A stretch of DNA of 64,000 nt from Alishewanella jeotgali KCTC 22429 (GTDB taxonomy: Bacteria > Pseudomonadota > Gammaproteobacteria > Enterobacterales > Alteromonadaceae), in contig NZ_AHTH01000039.1 in assembly GCF_000245735.1 (NCBI RefSeq), positions 62,001 through 126,000 on the forward strand. The letters run 5' to 3'. The notes beneath the pieces are model-generated. The model worked only from the letters and a program-made list of their open reading frames with translations, had not been told where the DNA came from and did not search any database. Shown piece by piece: positions 27,624-36,297 of the stretch. Within the stretch, counting starts at the first letter, position 1. Every line of letters starts with the position of its first letter. Position numbers and translations under genes: made by a program.

Positions 27624-28277
27624 TCAGGGCTTTTTTTTTAAATTAAGCGGCATGGCCCGGCCCTGAATAAAGGTACCCTGCCACTGATCTTGTTGCCATT
27701 GCCCCTGATAGCTGGCGCTGATCATTTTAGCGCTGAAATTAAGCTGGCTATCGCTGACGCTAAACTGGTCGACAGGAATCCCATAACTCTGTTGTTTCGG
27801 ACTATCCAGGGTCACATGATAACCGCCGGCAATCACGGCGACATTTAACACCAGCGGCAAGCTGGCGTTATTACTCAGTGCCAGATCGCCCGCCCACTGC
27901 TGTTCATGTTCCAAACGCTGCAGATCAGTTTTACTAAGCCGGGTGAGCGTAATGGGCATTGCTCGGCCCTGGGTAAAGACCCCTGCCAGGGTTTCGCCGG
28001 CAAAGCGGCCATCAAAGCTGGCACGTAATGAATCAGCGGCAAATTTCAGGTGCGTGCCCTCCAGCGTCATGCTGCTGGGCAGAATTGGCTGCGAGTGTTG
28101 ATTTGGGCTTAATAACTCTAGCTGATAACCCTGCTCTGCTGAGCTAAGGTTTACTCCCAACACAATACCAACGCCGGGAGCCAGCTCAAGTACACCGCGC
28201 CAGTGACCGCTGTAATCATCAGCCAGGCTACCAAAGCTGGCCAGTAACAGGCTGCTGCTCAGTAAAATTTTTTTCAT
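27624..28277 (-). CDS. Exported two-repeat domain protein, 5' part of the split serine hydrolase gene
   Basis: A 217-residue protein with a signal peptide (MKKILLSSSLLLASFGSLAD) and two similar beta-rich repeats (about 22-115 and 122-213). Each begins W-x-G-x-L-x-L, has a D/LSP-x-Q segment and ends FT/IQGRAMPI/L. This repeat is commonly attached to secreted alpha/beta or beta-lactamase-like hydrolases. The frame ends in AAA AAA AAG CCC TGA, and the serine hydrolase continues in the -1 frame. The start ATG at 28277 has GGAGG seven bases upstream; a longer in-frame start is not supported. Confidence 0.78.
   Translation of the reverse strand: MKKILLSSSLLLASFGSLADDYSGHWRGVLELAPGVGIVLGVNLSSAEQGYQLELLSPNQHSQPILPSSMTLEGTHLKFAADSLRASFDGRFAGETLAGVFTQGRAMPITLTRLSKTDLQRLEHEQQWAGDLALSNNASLPLVLNVAVIAGGYHVTLDSPKQQSYGIPVDQFSVSDSQLNFSAKMISASYQGQWQQDQWQGTFIQGRAMPLNLKKKP
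27626..27639 (-). other. Putative -1 frameshift (slippery) site, A9-G
   Basis: On the minus strand the zero frame reads TTA AAA AAA AAG CCC TGA. The A AAA AAG heptamer is the dnaX-type slippery sequence in the correct phase, and the zero-frame stop comes two codons later. A one-base backward slip joins the two-repeat protein to the serine hydrolase frame. No ideally spaced Shine-Dalgarno-like enhancer was seen; AGGG is about 20 bases upstream. Confidence 0.6.
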
Positions 28278-28604
28278 CGCATGTCCTCCGTAGTAGGGCG
28301 TGTTGAGCTTACAGCATAATGCCGCCATTTGTCCGCCTGGGGTAATTTATGATAACTGGTCGCTGAGCCGGATTATTGGTCACAGAGCAAGAGGAAAGGC
28401 GAGTAACAACGGGAAAAGTTTTAGAAAATATCAGTGTTACTGGTTTCATCTAAGTTATAACATCGCCTAGAATCGAACCTCTGCGTGGAAGATGTAAACG
28501 CATCTGGTGTCATTCGGCGGTTTGACTGGCCTGCTAATTTTCTGCATAGAGGCTAAATAGTGAGACCGTGCGATGTTATACAGCGAAACTAATTAGGAGA
28601 AAGG
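28278..28604. other. Divergent intergenic region, 327 bases
   Basis: This gap lies between two divergent exported-protein genes and must hold both promoters. A possible plus-strand promoter is TTGACT (28522-28527) with CATAGA 17 bases on (28545-28550), a weak match. AT-rich tracts occur at 28415-28470. I see no gene, hairpin or clear LytTR direct repeats. Confidence 0.5.
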
Positions 28605-29474
28605 ATGCAACTGCTTCGTTTTATCAGCCTGTGCGGGCTGTTGGCTGTGATGTCAAAAGTAAGTCTGGCGCAGAATGCGGAGTTTCGCCCGGGCGTGGGT
28701 TTATATGAGGGCGTTAATGCTCAAGGGTGGCTGTTTGAGCAGTTGCAAATCAACGAACAGCCTCCGCATGCGCTGGTACGGTTCAGCATTGTTGATGCTT
28801 TTACTTCCGGTTCTGTAGTGGAGTTTTCTGAAGAGCAACTGCAATGCTCAGCTTCAGAATGTATCTTGGACGTTGTGAATCCCAACTGGTCGGATTCAAG
28901 AATCCGCTTAATTATTACTCCGCAATTCGATCAAGGTCTGCGGGTGTTAGACATTACGACCCATCAAGAAGGGAAGGCATTGTCCAGTAATAGTTATTTG
29001 CTATTAAAGCAAGCCGGAGAATCTACAGTAAAACGTTTTACCGAACAGCATATCGCCTTTTATAAACAGTTCTTTGAACATAATGTTCGTACTGATGAGG
29101 CTCAAGATGGCCATTATGGCCCCTGGCTGGGTATTCTTGAGCAGGATGAAAAGCGGGATCTGGTATTTCTGGAGTTTAATAAAACAGGACGCTCCCGTTT
29201 TATGCGTTATGTTACAGGAACTGCTTATACCGACGAAGCCTTCTTTGAAGCCGGGAAAATTAATGAGGCTGGAAATATCTTATTTATTCGCACATCGCAT
29301 AATGTTTTTGCTAATAAAGTGCTGCTGCATCGCAACAGCGCTAGCATGATAAACGGTTACCTATTTTCAGAGCTACAAGGCAACTTGGTTCAACCAAGCA
29401 CTTTTAAGCTAAGACGTTTTGAACCAAGACCGCCAGGTAACGCTCGATTTATAATCAGGCAGCAAGGCGAATAA
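28605..29474 (+). CDS. Exported protein of unknown function
   Basis: A 289-residue protein with a signal peptide (cleavage after VSLAQ, about residue 23) and a soluble mature part with one pair of close cysteines (LQCSASECIL), a possible disulfide. No family recognised. The ATG has a strong AGGAG nearby. It is monocistronic, flanked by a 327-base divergent gap and a strong terminator. Its base composition looks more AT-rich than the flanking housekeeping genes. Confidence 0.75.
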   Translation: MQLLRFISLCGLLAVMSKVSLAQNAEFRPGVGLYEGVNAQGWLFEQLQINEQPPHALVRFSIVDAFTSGSVVEFSEEQLQCSASECILDVVNPNWSDSRIRLIITPQFDQGLRVLDITTHQEGKALSSNSYLLLKQAGESTVKRFTEQHIAFYKQFFEHNVRTDEAQDGHYGPWLGILEQDEKRDLVFLEFNKTGRSRFMRYVTGTAYTDEAFFEAGKINEAGNILFIRTSHNVFANKVLLHRNSASMINGYLFSELQGNLVQPSTFKLRRFEPRPPGNARFIIRQQGE

Positions 29475-29505
29475 CAGTCTGACTCTAGATAGGGCTATAT
29501 TCGTA

Positions 29506-29545
29506 AAAAGCGCCGCCTGATTAATGCGGCGGCGCCTGCGCTTTT
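29506..29545. terminator. Bidirectional terminator between convergent genes
   Basis: A hairpin with outer arms AAAAGCGC and GCGCTTTT and an inner GCCGC/GCGGC stem lies just after the exported-protein gene. The T run on the plus strand touches the stop codon of the convergent TIGR03545-like gene. Confidence 0.75.
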
Positions 29546-31241
29546 AACCGCCACCCAGCCGATCAAGCAGCCGGTTACGCAACTGATCCTGCAGATTACC
29601 CATTTTGGCATTTAGCAGTTCTTCCAGTTTGGCTTCCATGGCCTTGCTATCGGTTTCTTGTTGCTGTAACAGGTTTAGCCACTCTTGTTGTGGCCCCAGT
29701 TGCTGCGTCAGGCGGTTATCCAATTCGGTACGTAGCTGGGTTTGTAGCTGCGCGATTTTTTGTTTGGCTTCGCCCAGCAGCGCATCACCCAACATCCGAT
29801 CCAGTGAGGAGCGGATTGTCACTTGCGGATTGGAGATCAAGCCTTCTGCCAGCACATCCAGCGGGATCTGTCCCTGGCGGTTCAGTAAAGTGACGAGCTG
29901 GTCCAGATAGCGGTTGCCGGTTTGGTCAAAGCGGGCATTTTTTAACAACACTTTGGCCTGCTGTTTTAGCTGATCATCGGTAATTTTCAGTGAGCCATTG
30001 GCACTAAATAAGCCCGCCAGCAGTGTCAGCGCATTTTGCTCGCGGCCCAGTGTCAGGTTTTCCAGGGCCATGCCTTCCAGCTGCCAGCTTAGGTTAGTGA
30101 TCATCTGCTCCAGAATGGCAAAATCGCCATTAAGTTGCAGCTTATCCAGTTTGGGCAGACCTGCGACATTCAGTTTAAAGCGGGTTGCTACATTATTGAT
30201 CAGTTGATGTTGGGTAGTAATGTCCTGCATGGTTAGCAGGCTCTCGGTGCCAGCCAGTAACACCTGAATGCGCGCTTCTTTAATCCAGAAATCCGGAAAG
30301 GGCTGATTCGGATCCAGCGGTTTTGCCGGGGCCGGTTCGCCGTCCTGCTGCAAATAGGGTTTGGCCAATTGATAGAGTGCTTCCAGTTTCTGGATTTCAC
30401 GCGCCCAGACATCGCCCAGCAGGATCTGGAAAATCGGTGCCAGGCCGCCTTGCTGAATATTCGCCAGCTGTTGCAGCTGTTGCCAGTCCTGCTCGGCAGC
30501 AGTGCGTACGGCTTTAACGGCAGCGCTCAGGCTATCGCGGCTTTCGGTCAGACTTTGTTGCAACTCGCGCAGCTTGTCGCGTTCAGTGCGTAATTGTTGC
30601 TGCAGGCTGGTTAATTGCTGGGTTTTGGCGGCCAGATCTGCCGCGTCGCTGATACGGCTGTCGGTCAGCGCCTTAATGCTGCTTTGAAACTCAGCCAGCT
30701 GTTCCGGTGTTGGCAGTTGCTGGCGCAAGGTGGTCATTTTTTGGCGCTGCTGCGCGGCCAGCTGTTGTAACTGTTCGCCCTGCTGCAGCGTCTGTAGATT
30801 GGCTCTGGCCAGAATGGCATCAGCGGTCGGGATCTCGACTTGCAGTAAAGAGGCTAAATCCAGCGCATTATCATTGGCCGGCGGTACCCGGTATACCTTG
30901 CCGGGCCGGGCTCTTTGACTGCCGTATGCCAGCTCCAGCACTTCCAGCTCTTCAACGATATAATAACCTTTTAAGGCCGGCCAGGGGTCGACTCGGGCAT
31001 AGGCTTTGGCAAAGCTGATGCTATTAAAATCTGGCTTTGCCGGATCGGTAAGCTGTACGCCATCAAGCTGCAACGATACCGGTAACAGGCGCAGCGATAC
31101 ACTGTCGACATTCACTTCGGCGCCGGTGATCTGCTCCAGCTCACTGATTAAGATGCTTTTAATAATACTGTTGGCCAGCAAATAGGCCACCAGCAGCAAG
31201 GTGAGCAGACTCACCGGAATTAACCAGAGTAATTTTTTCAT
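29544..31241 (-). CDS. TIGR03545-like, AsmA-related envelope protein
   Basis: A 565-residue protein with one N-terminal membrane helix (residues 4-24), then an AsmA-like start (LISELEQITGAEVNVDSVSLRLLPVSLQLDGVQLTDP), a long Gln/Leu-rich coiled coil (about 140-270) and a C-terminal domain ending in more coiled coil. This is the layout of the TIGR03545 family of marine Gammaproteobacteria. AsmA-like proteins are linked to lipid transport across the periplasm, but this family has no proven role. Stands alone; the ATG follows a good ribosome-binding region (GGATC). Confidence 0.78.
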   Translation of the reverse strand: MKKLLWLIPVSLLTLLLVAYLLANSIIKSILISELEQITGAEVNVDSVSLRLLPVSLQLDGVQLTDPAKPDFNSISFAKAYARVDPWPALKGYYIVEELEVLELAYGSQRARPGKVYRVPPANDNALDLASLLQVEIPTADAILARANLQTLQQGEQLQQLAAQQRQKMTTLRQQLPTPEQLAEFQSSIKALTDSRISDAADLAAKTQQLTSLQQQLRTERDKLRELQQSLTESRDSLSAAVKAVRTAAEQDWQQLQQLANIQQGGLAPIFQILLGDVWAREIQKLEALYQLAKPYLQQDGEPAPAKPLDPNQPFPDFWIKEARIQVLLAGTESLLTMQDITTQHQLINNVATRFKLNVAGLPKLDKLQLNGDFAILEQMITNLSWQLEGMALENLTLGREQNALTLLAGLFSANGSLKITDDQLKQQAKVLLKNARFDQTGNRYLDQLVTLLNRQGQIPLDVLAEGLISNPQVTIRSSLDRMLGDALLGEAKQKIAQLQTQLRTELDNRLTQQLGPQQEWLNLLQQQETDSKAMEAKLEELLNAKMGNLQDQLRNRLLDRLGGG

Positions 31242-31446
31242 TAACCGATCCTTATTGGTTTGCAGGCGGGCTTAGTAATATAGTTTAGAGGATAATGCCT
31301 TAGCTTTCATCACTTTGGTCAGACAATGCTTTAGAAGTTCCATTGCTCCGTTGCGACCAGCAGCAGGGGGCTGCGGTAAAAGGCCCTGCAATCGGGCGCG
31401 CCTGGCAGTAAGCTAAAGCCATTGCCATAACAGAAAATGAGGCTGT

Positions 31447-33042
31447 ATGCGTTTACTGGGAATAGGTTTAACACTGTTATTACTGGGCTGTCGGCCAGCG
31501 CCGTTACCGGAAGCTGCGCCGGGGCGTGATTTACAATGGCTGGACGCCCGATCGGCGCAGCAGGCATTAGCCAGTAATGAGATCAGCAGCGAACAGTTAG
31601 TGCAGTTTTATCTGGCACGGATAGCCGAGCATAATCAGCGAGGCTATCAACTACATGCCATTACCGATATTAACCCGGACGCCCTGGCGCAGGCGCAGCA
31701 ATTAGATAAAGAGCGGGCAGCTGGTCGGGTCCGTTCGGCGCTGCATGGTTTGCCGGTGCTGTTAAAAGCCAATATCGCTACCGCTGATCAATTGCCTACC
31801 ACTGCGGGTGCCCTGGCATTACAGGGGCATATAACCTCGCAGGATGCCGAATTGGTGCGGCAGTTACGGGAGGCCGGTGCTGTGATTCTGGCAAAAACCA
31901 ATTTATCAGAATGGGCGAATTTTCGCGGTGAAAACTCGGCCAGTGGTTGGTCTGCCCTGGGTGGGCAAACCCGCAATCCGCATCTGCTCAGCCATACGCC
32001 CTGTGGTTCCAGCTCCGGTGCCGGGGCGGCTATTGCAGCGGATTTTGGGTTGTTGGCAGTAGGTACTGAAACGGATGGTTCTATTATTTGCCCCTCTGCC
32101 ATTAATGGTATCGTTGGTATTAAACCCACCCGGGGGGCCGTGTCCGGCGAGGGTATTATTCCGATTGCCAGCGCCCAGGATATTGCCGGCCCTATGGCAC
32201 GCCGAATCTATGATGCGGCCTTGTTATTGGAAGCCATGCTGACGCCCGCCGCCCGTGAAGCCATTCCGGCTTCGCTGACAGCAGCGGCACTGCAGCCGGC
32301 GAATGCCGGCAAGGTCCTGCTAGTGCGCGCTTACGACGAGCGCGAGCCTGCCGTGGTATCGATGCTGGATAATACCGCTCAGGCATTAGCGGCGGCCGGT
32401 TTTGAGGTGGTGGAAACGGCGGAATGGCAGTTACCTTCGGAGTTATATCAGGCCGAGTTTAGCGTGTTGCTGTACGAATATGCCCGTGATCTGCAGCGGT
32501 GGCTAACCGACTATCAGGTGCCAGAGCAGGTCAATACGCTGCAAAAGATCGTTGCGTTTAACCGCGCGCAGGGCGAGCGGGCGCTGGCGTTTTTTGGTCA
32601 GGAATATCTGGAGCAGGCGGCGGCGATCGATCTGGTTGCTGCTGAAGCCGACTATATTGCAGCGCTGGCACAAAGCCGCGCTCTGGCTGAGGCCGCACTT
32701 AACCAGTATCTGCAGCAGGGTTTCTCGGCGATCATTTTGCCCTCCTATGGTCCGGCCTGGCCTATTGATCATGTCAACGGCGATCAGTTTAATTTTGGCA
32801 CCTCGACGGCAGCTGCGGTAGCCGGTTATCCGTCTATTACCTTACCCGGCGGCTATAGCGGGGTGTTGCCGCTCGGCATTAGCCTGGTCGGTTTACCCTG
32901 GTCAGAGCCAGAGTTAATCCGCATCGGCGCCTTGCTGGAGCAGCAACTGGCTGCATATCGGCGGCCGGGGTTTATCCCGGCGCTGCCAGCGGATAATGCG
33001 CAGGCTACACCGGCTCAGCCTGAGCCAACGCAGCCAGAATAG
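31447..33042 (+). CDS. Amidase-signature enzyme, predicted lipoprotein
   Basis: A 531-residue amidase-signature hydrolase with a lipoprotein signal (LLLLGC, acylated Cys15). The Ser-cisSer-Lys triad is complete: K107 in PVLLKANI, S188 in CGSSSGAG, S212 in TETDGSIICPS. GIKPTRG and the late IILPSYGPAWPIDHVNG also fit. The substrate is unknown; a surface-anchored amidase suggests peptide or amide scavenging. The last 38 bases overlap the convergent MerR-family gene, and the C-terminal Pro/Gln-rich tail is encoded by the overlap. Confidence 0.9.
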   Translation: MRLLGIGLTLLLLGCRPAPLPEAAPGRDLQWLDARSAQQALASNEISSEQLVQFYLARIAEHNQRGYQLHAITDINPDALAQAQQLDKERAAGRVRSALHGLPVLLKANIATADQLPTTAGALALQGHITSQDAELVRQLREAGAVILAKTNLSEWANFRGENSASGWSALGGQTRNPHLLSHTPCGSSSGAGAAIAADFGLLAVGTETDGSIICPSAINGIVGIKPTRGAVSGEGIIPIASAQDIAGPMARRIYDAALLLEAMLTPAAREAIPASLTAAALQPANAGKVLLVRAYDEREPAVVSMLDNTAQALAAAGFEVVETAEWQLPSELYQAEFSVLLYEYARDLQRWLTDYQVPEQVNTLQKIVAFNRAQGERALAFFGQEYLEQAAAIDLVAAEADYIAALAQSRALAEAALNQYLQQGFSAIILPSYGPAWPIDHVNGDQFNFGTSTAAAVAGYPSITLPGGYSGVLPLGISLVGLPWSEPELIRIGALLEQQLAAYRRPGFIPALPADNAQATPAQPEPTQPE

Positions 33043-33412
33043 AGCATGCGTTGGCGCTGACTGTGCCGCCACAACAGGCATTGTGTAATTGCTGCAGTGC
33101 CTGTTGCAGCCGTTGCAGCTCGGCACGCTGTTGCTCTATTTCCTGAATTTTTAACGCGACCTTGTCTTTAACATCAGCGCAGACCCAGGCACTTTTGTTA
33201 TCTTCAATAGCCAGCAGCTCGCGGATCTGCTGTAAGCTAAAGCCAATAGCCTTAGCACGCAGGATAAAACTTAAGCGTTGCACATCGCCTGTGCCGTACT
33301 GGCGATAGCCGGCGCCAGAGCGTGGAGCTGTTGCCAGTAAGCCCTGTTTTTCGTAAAAGCGAATTGTATCTACCGTGACGTCAAATTGCTGAGCCAGTGC
33401 GCCAATTTTCAT
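33005..33412 (-). CDS. MerR-family metal-responsive regulator, ZntR-like
   Basis: A 135-residue MerR regulator: winged helix-turn-helix (residues 1-70; IRFYEKQGLL, RQYGTGDVQRL), dimerisation helix and a C-terminal metal loop. The cysteines C78, C113, C114 and C123 fall where E. coli ZntR has C79, C114, C115 and C124, and NACCG plus ACSILAAL match that protein. CueR-type copper sensors have Ser at the first position, so this looks like a divalent-metal (Zn/Cd/Pb) sensor. Yet it faces a Cu+-type ATPase gene. Two divergent MerR operators lie between them. Its 3' end overlaps the amidase gene. Confidence 0.88.
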   Translation of the reverse strand: MKIGALAQQFDVTVDTIRFYEKQGLLATAPRSGAGYRQYGTGDVQRLSFILRAKAIGFSLQQIRELLAIEDNKSAWVCADVKDKVALKIQEIEQQRAELQRLQQALQQLHNACCGGTVSANACSILAALAQAEPV

Positions 33413-33478
33413 ACCGGATACCTGAGTTGCTAAAATTATTGCTGCGAAGGCGGTCTGTCACTACCGCCCGACAGTTTA

Positions 33479-33509
33479 AGTATAAGTCTGGAGTCAGCTC
33501 CAGAGTCAA
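33479..33509 (-). promoter_or_regulatory. MerR-type promoter/operator of the regulator gene
   Basis: On the minus strand: TTGACT, 19-base spacer, TATACT. The overlong spacer typical of MerR promoters holds the dyad ACTCTGGAG-CTGA-CTCCAGACT, almost the palindrome I recall for the E. coli ZntR operator. This implies autoregulation by the regulator. Confidence 0.82.
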
Positions 33510-33535
33510 GTCTGAAAAAAGCGTGTTAATACTGC

Positions 33536-33566
33536 TTGACTCTGGAGTTGCTCCAGATTGCACAAT
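33536..33566 (+). promoter_or_regulatory. MerR-type promoter/operator of the P-type ATPase gene
   Basis: TTGACT, 19-base spacer, CACAAT. The spacer holds the dyad TCTGGAG-TTG-CTCCAGA, one base shorter at its centre than the facing operator. Transcription would start about 27 bases before the ATPase ATG. Confidence 0.82.
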
Positions 33567-33599
33567 GCGCTGACTGAACTATCTGATGGAGTACTTGCC

Positions 33600-36071
33600 A
33601 TGTCTGCAGCGAACCTGAAGGTGCTGATACCTGTTACCAAATTGACCTGTGCCGGTTGTGTGCGCCGCGCGACAACAGCACTTAGTGCTGTACCGGGCGT
33701 GCAGCAAGCCAATGTTAATCTGGCCAGTGGCAACGCCGAGTTAAGCCTGGAGGCCGCGACAGTACTGCCCCAGGTTGTGAGTGCGCTGGAACAGGCTGGT
33801 TATCCGACCCGCACCGAAGCTTTACTGTTTAGTATCAGCGGTATGCATTGCGCGTCCTGTGTCAGCAAAATTGAGCAGGCCTTACGGCAGATCCCCGGCG
33901 TATTATCGGCGCAGGTGCAACTGGTCAATAGTCAGCTACAGCTTAGCCGCATCAGTGGGTTGGCACAGACCAGCGAGTTACTGGCAACGGTGCAACGTCT
34001 GGGCTATCAGGCTAAGGTCGTGGATGAGCAGCACGCCGATCCCGAGCAGGAGCAACAGGCGGCTCAACGTCGCTTAAAGCGTCAGTTTTGGCTGGCGCTG
34101 GCCTTAACACTGCCGGTGTTTGTGCTGGAGATGGGCGGGCATCTGCTACCGGCTTTTGCCGCGCTGTTACAGCGGGTATTACTGCCGGAGCACTCCGCCT
34201 TATTGCAATTTACGCTGACCACTTTGCTGCTGGCCTGGCCGGGGCGGGATTTTTTCCGCATTGGTTTGCCAAACTTGTGGCGCCGAAGTCCGGATATGAA
34301 TTCTTTAGTGGCATTGGGTACCTTTGCGGCCTGGAGTTTTTCGACGCTGGTGACTTTTGCCCCCGAGCTGATCCCCCAGGTGAGTCGCCATCTGTATTTT
34401 GAATCGGCAGCGGTGATTATTACCCTGATCCTGCTTGGGCGTTATCTGGAAGGGCGGGCCCGGGGCCGCACCGGTGCCGCTATTCGCAAGTTACTGGGCT
34501 TAAAAGTCAGTCAGGTCAGAGTGCGGGTGAATGATAACTATCAGGATCTGCCGCTGGCGGACCTCAAGGTCGGCATGCAGTTTTTAGTGCGTCCGGGTGA
34601 GCGGATTGCTGCTGATGCACGGGTGATCAGCGGTGAATCCTGGGTCGATGAGTCGATGCTCACCGGCGAGCCGCAGCCGGTGGCAAAGCAGGCGGGCACT
34701 GTGGTCACCGGCGGTACGCTTAATGGTACTGCTGGTGCGCTGCTCTGTGAAGCTCAGGCCGTTGGCGAGCAGACGGTGCTGGCACAAATTGTCCGCCTGG
34801 TGCAGCAGGCACAGAGTAGCCGGCTGCCCATTCAGGCGCTGGTCGATAAGGTTACCGCGGTATTTGTGCCGGTGGTACTGGGGATCGCGCTGCTAACGGC
34901 GCTGCTCTGGTTGTGGCTGGGCGGTGAGCAGGCCTTAACGCAGGCCCTGGTGAATGCGGTGGCGGTGCTGATTATTGCCTGCCCCTGTGCCATGGGGTTA
35001 GCCACACCGGTGTCGATTATGGTCGGTACCGGCCGCGCGGCTGAGTTGGGGGTACTGTTTCGCCAGGGCGCGGCCTTGCAGCAATTGCAGCAAGTCAGGC
35101 TGGTGGCCTTTGATAAAACCGGTACCCTGACCCAGGGTAAGCTGGCGCTGACTGATATCGTTGCGACGGCCGATTTAACCGCACAGCAGGTGTTAGCTAT
35201 CGTGGCCGCCTTAGAGCAGTTTGCCGAGCATCCGCTGGCGCAGGCGCTGGTCGCTGCCGCTCAGGCGCAGCAGTTGCCCTTTGCGGCAACGACGGAGTTT
35301 CAGGCCATTAATGGTCAGGGCGTTACAGCTTTGGTTGACGGTAAACGTTATTATCTGGGGAATCTGCGGCTGCTGGCTGAGCAGCTGCCGGCACAGTTCC
35401 CGGCAGCGGAACTGCCGAATGCCAGCCAGCAACAGCAGCTACAACAGTTAACGGCAGCTGGCAAAACGGTAATTTTCTTAGCGGATACTGAGCGGTTGCT
35501 GGCGATGATAGCGCTGGCCGATCAACTGCGACCGGAAAGTCAGGCTGCGGTGCAAGCCTTGCAGCAAGCCGGCTTAACGGTGGTGATGGTGACCGGTGAT
35601 CAGCTGCCAACGGCAAAGGCAGTAGCAAAACAGTTAGGGATTAGCGAAGTGCGGGCGGGGGTATTACCCGAGGGTAAGCAGCAACTAGTAGAGCAGCTAA
35701 AGCAGCAGTATGGCAAGGTGGCCTTTGTTGGTGATGGCATTAACGACGCGCCGGCGCTGGCCGCCGCCGATGTCGGCATTGCTATTGGTACCGGCACCGA
35801 TGTGGCGATAGAAGCGGCCGACGTGGTGTTGCAGCGCAGTGATGTAGGAAGCGTATCGCAGGCACTGCAGTTAAGTGCCGCTGTGATGCGCAATATCCGG
35901 CAAAACCTGTTTTGGGCCTTTGCCTACAATGTGCTGCTGATCCCAGTGGCAGCCGGTGTGCTGTACCCGTTCACCGGCACCTTGCTGGCACCGGGACTGG
36001 CGGCAGGCGCTATGGCATTAAGCAGTATCTTTGTACTGAGTAATGCTTTGCGGCTGCAGCGCTTTCGGTAG
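33600..36071 (+). CDS. copA: Cu+-type P1B ATPase (CopA-like)
   Basis: An 823-residue heavy-metal exporter. There are two N-terminal HMA domains: the first with TCAGC and a degenerate lead (KLTCAGC), the second a canonical GMHCASC. Then come eight membrane helices, the TGES-type actuator motif (SMLTGEPQP), the CPC metal site in [12 protein letters not shown], the phosphorylated Asp in FDKTGTLT near residue 505, HP in EHPLAQAL and GDGINDAP. The last helices carry YN and MALSS, signature residues of the Cu+ (P1B-1) class rather than ZntA. The ATG at 33600 has GGAG eight bases upstream; an upstream in-frame TTG lies within the promoter. Controlled by the facing MerR operator. Confidence 0.92.
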   Translation: MSAANLKVLIPVTKLTCAGCVRRATTALSAVPGVQQANVNLASGNAELSLEAATVLPQVVSALEQAGYPTRTEALLFSISGMHCASCVSKIEQALRQIPGVLSAQVQLVNSQLQLSRISGLAQTSELLATVQRLGYQAKVVDEQHADPEQEQQAAQRRLKRQFWLALALTLPVFVLEMGGHLLPAFAALLQRVLLPEHSALLQFTLTTLLLAWPGRDFFRIGLPNLWRRSPDMNSLVALGTFAAWSFSTLVTFAPELIPQVSRHLYFESAAVIITLILLGRYLEGRARGRTGAAIRKLLGLKVSQVRVRVNDNYQDLPLADLKVGMQFLVRPGERIAADARVISGESWVDESMLTGEPQPVAKQAGTVVTGGTLNGTAGALLCEAQAVGEQTVLAQIVRLVQQAQSSRLPIQALVDKVTAVFVPVVLGIALLTALLWLWLGGEQALTQALVNAVAVLIIACPCAMGLATPVSIMVGTGRAAELGVLFRQGAALQQLQQVRLVAFDKTGTLTQGKLALTDIVATADLTAQQVLAIVAALEQFAEHPLAQALVAAAQAQQLPFAATTEFQAINGQGVTALVDGKRYYLGNLRLLAEQLPAQFPAAELPNASQQQQLQQLTAAGKTVIFLADTERLLAMIALADQLRPESQAAVQALQQAGLTVVMVTGDQLPTAKAVAKQLGISEVRAGVLPEGKQQLVEQLKQQYGKVAFVGDGINDAPALAAADVGIAIGTGTDVAIEAADVVLQRSDVGSVSQALQLSAAVMRNIRQNLFWAFAYNVLLIPVAAGVLYPFTGTLLAPGLAAGAMALSSIFVLSNALRLQRFR

Positions 36072-36090
36072 CTAAACGCCTTTTCCAGCG

Positions 36091-36288
36091 TTATCGCAAC
36101 AGCGGTTTTAACAGGTGGTAAAAGATACAGACTAAACCTGCCGCCTCAATCAGCAATAGCAACACCAGGGCCAGATGCTGCATAGCATGGCCCTGAGTTT
36201 TTAACTGATGGTGGACATAGATCCCCGCGGTCAGTGCCAGGCTATAAAGGCCCAGCACCAGATGTGTCAGCAGCATTTCAATACTCAT
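36091..36288 (-). CDS. Small two-helix membrane protein downstream of copD
   Basis: A 65-residue protein that is almost all membrane: helices at about residues 5-25 and 38-60, joined by a His-containing loop (VHHQLKTQGHAMQH). Its ATG has a perfect AGGAGG five bases upstream and lies nine bases past the copD stop, so it is a real third gene of the copC-copD unit. No family recognised. The His/Met loop could bind copper; that is inference. Confidence 0.72.
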   Translation of the reverse strand: MSIEMLLTHLVLGLYSLALTAGIYVHHQLKTQGHAMQHLALVLLLLIEAAGLVCIFYHLLKPLLR

Positions 36289-36297
36289 CTTAGCCTC

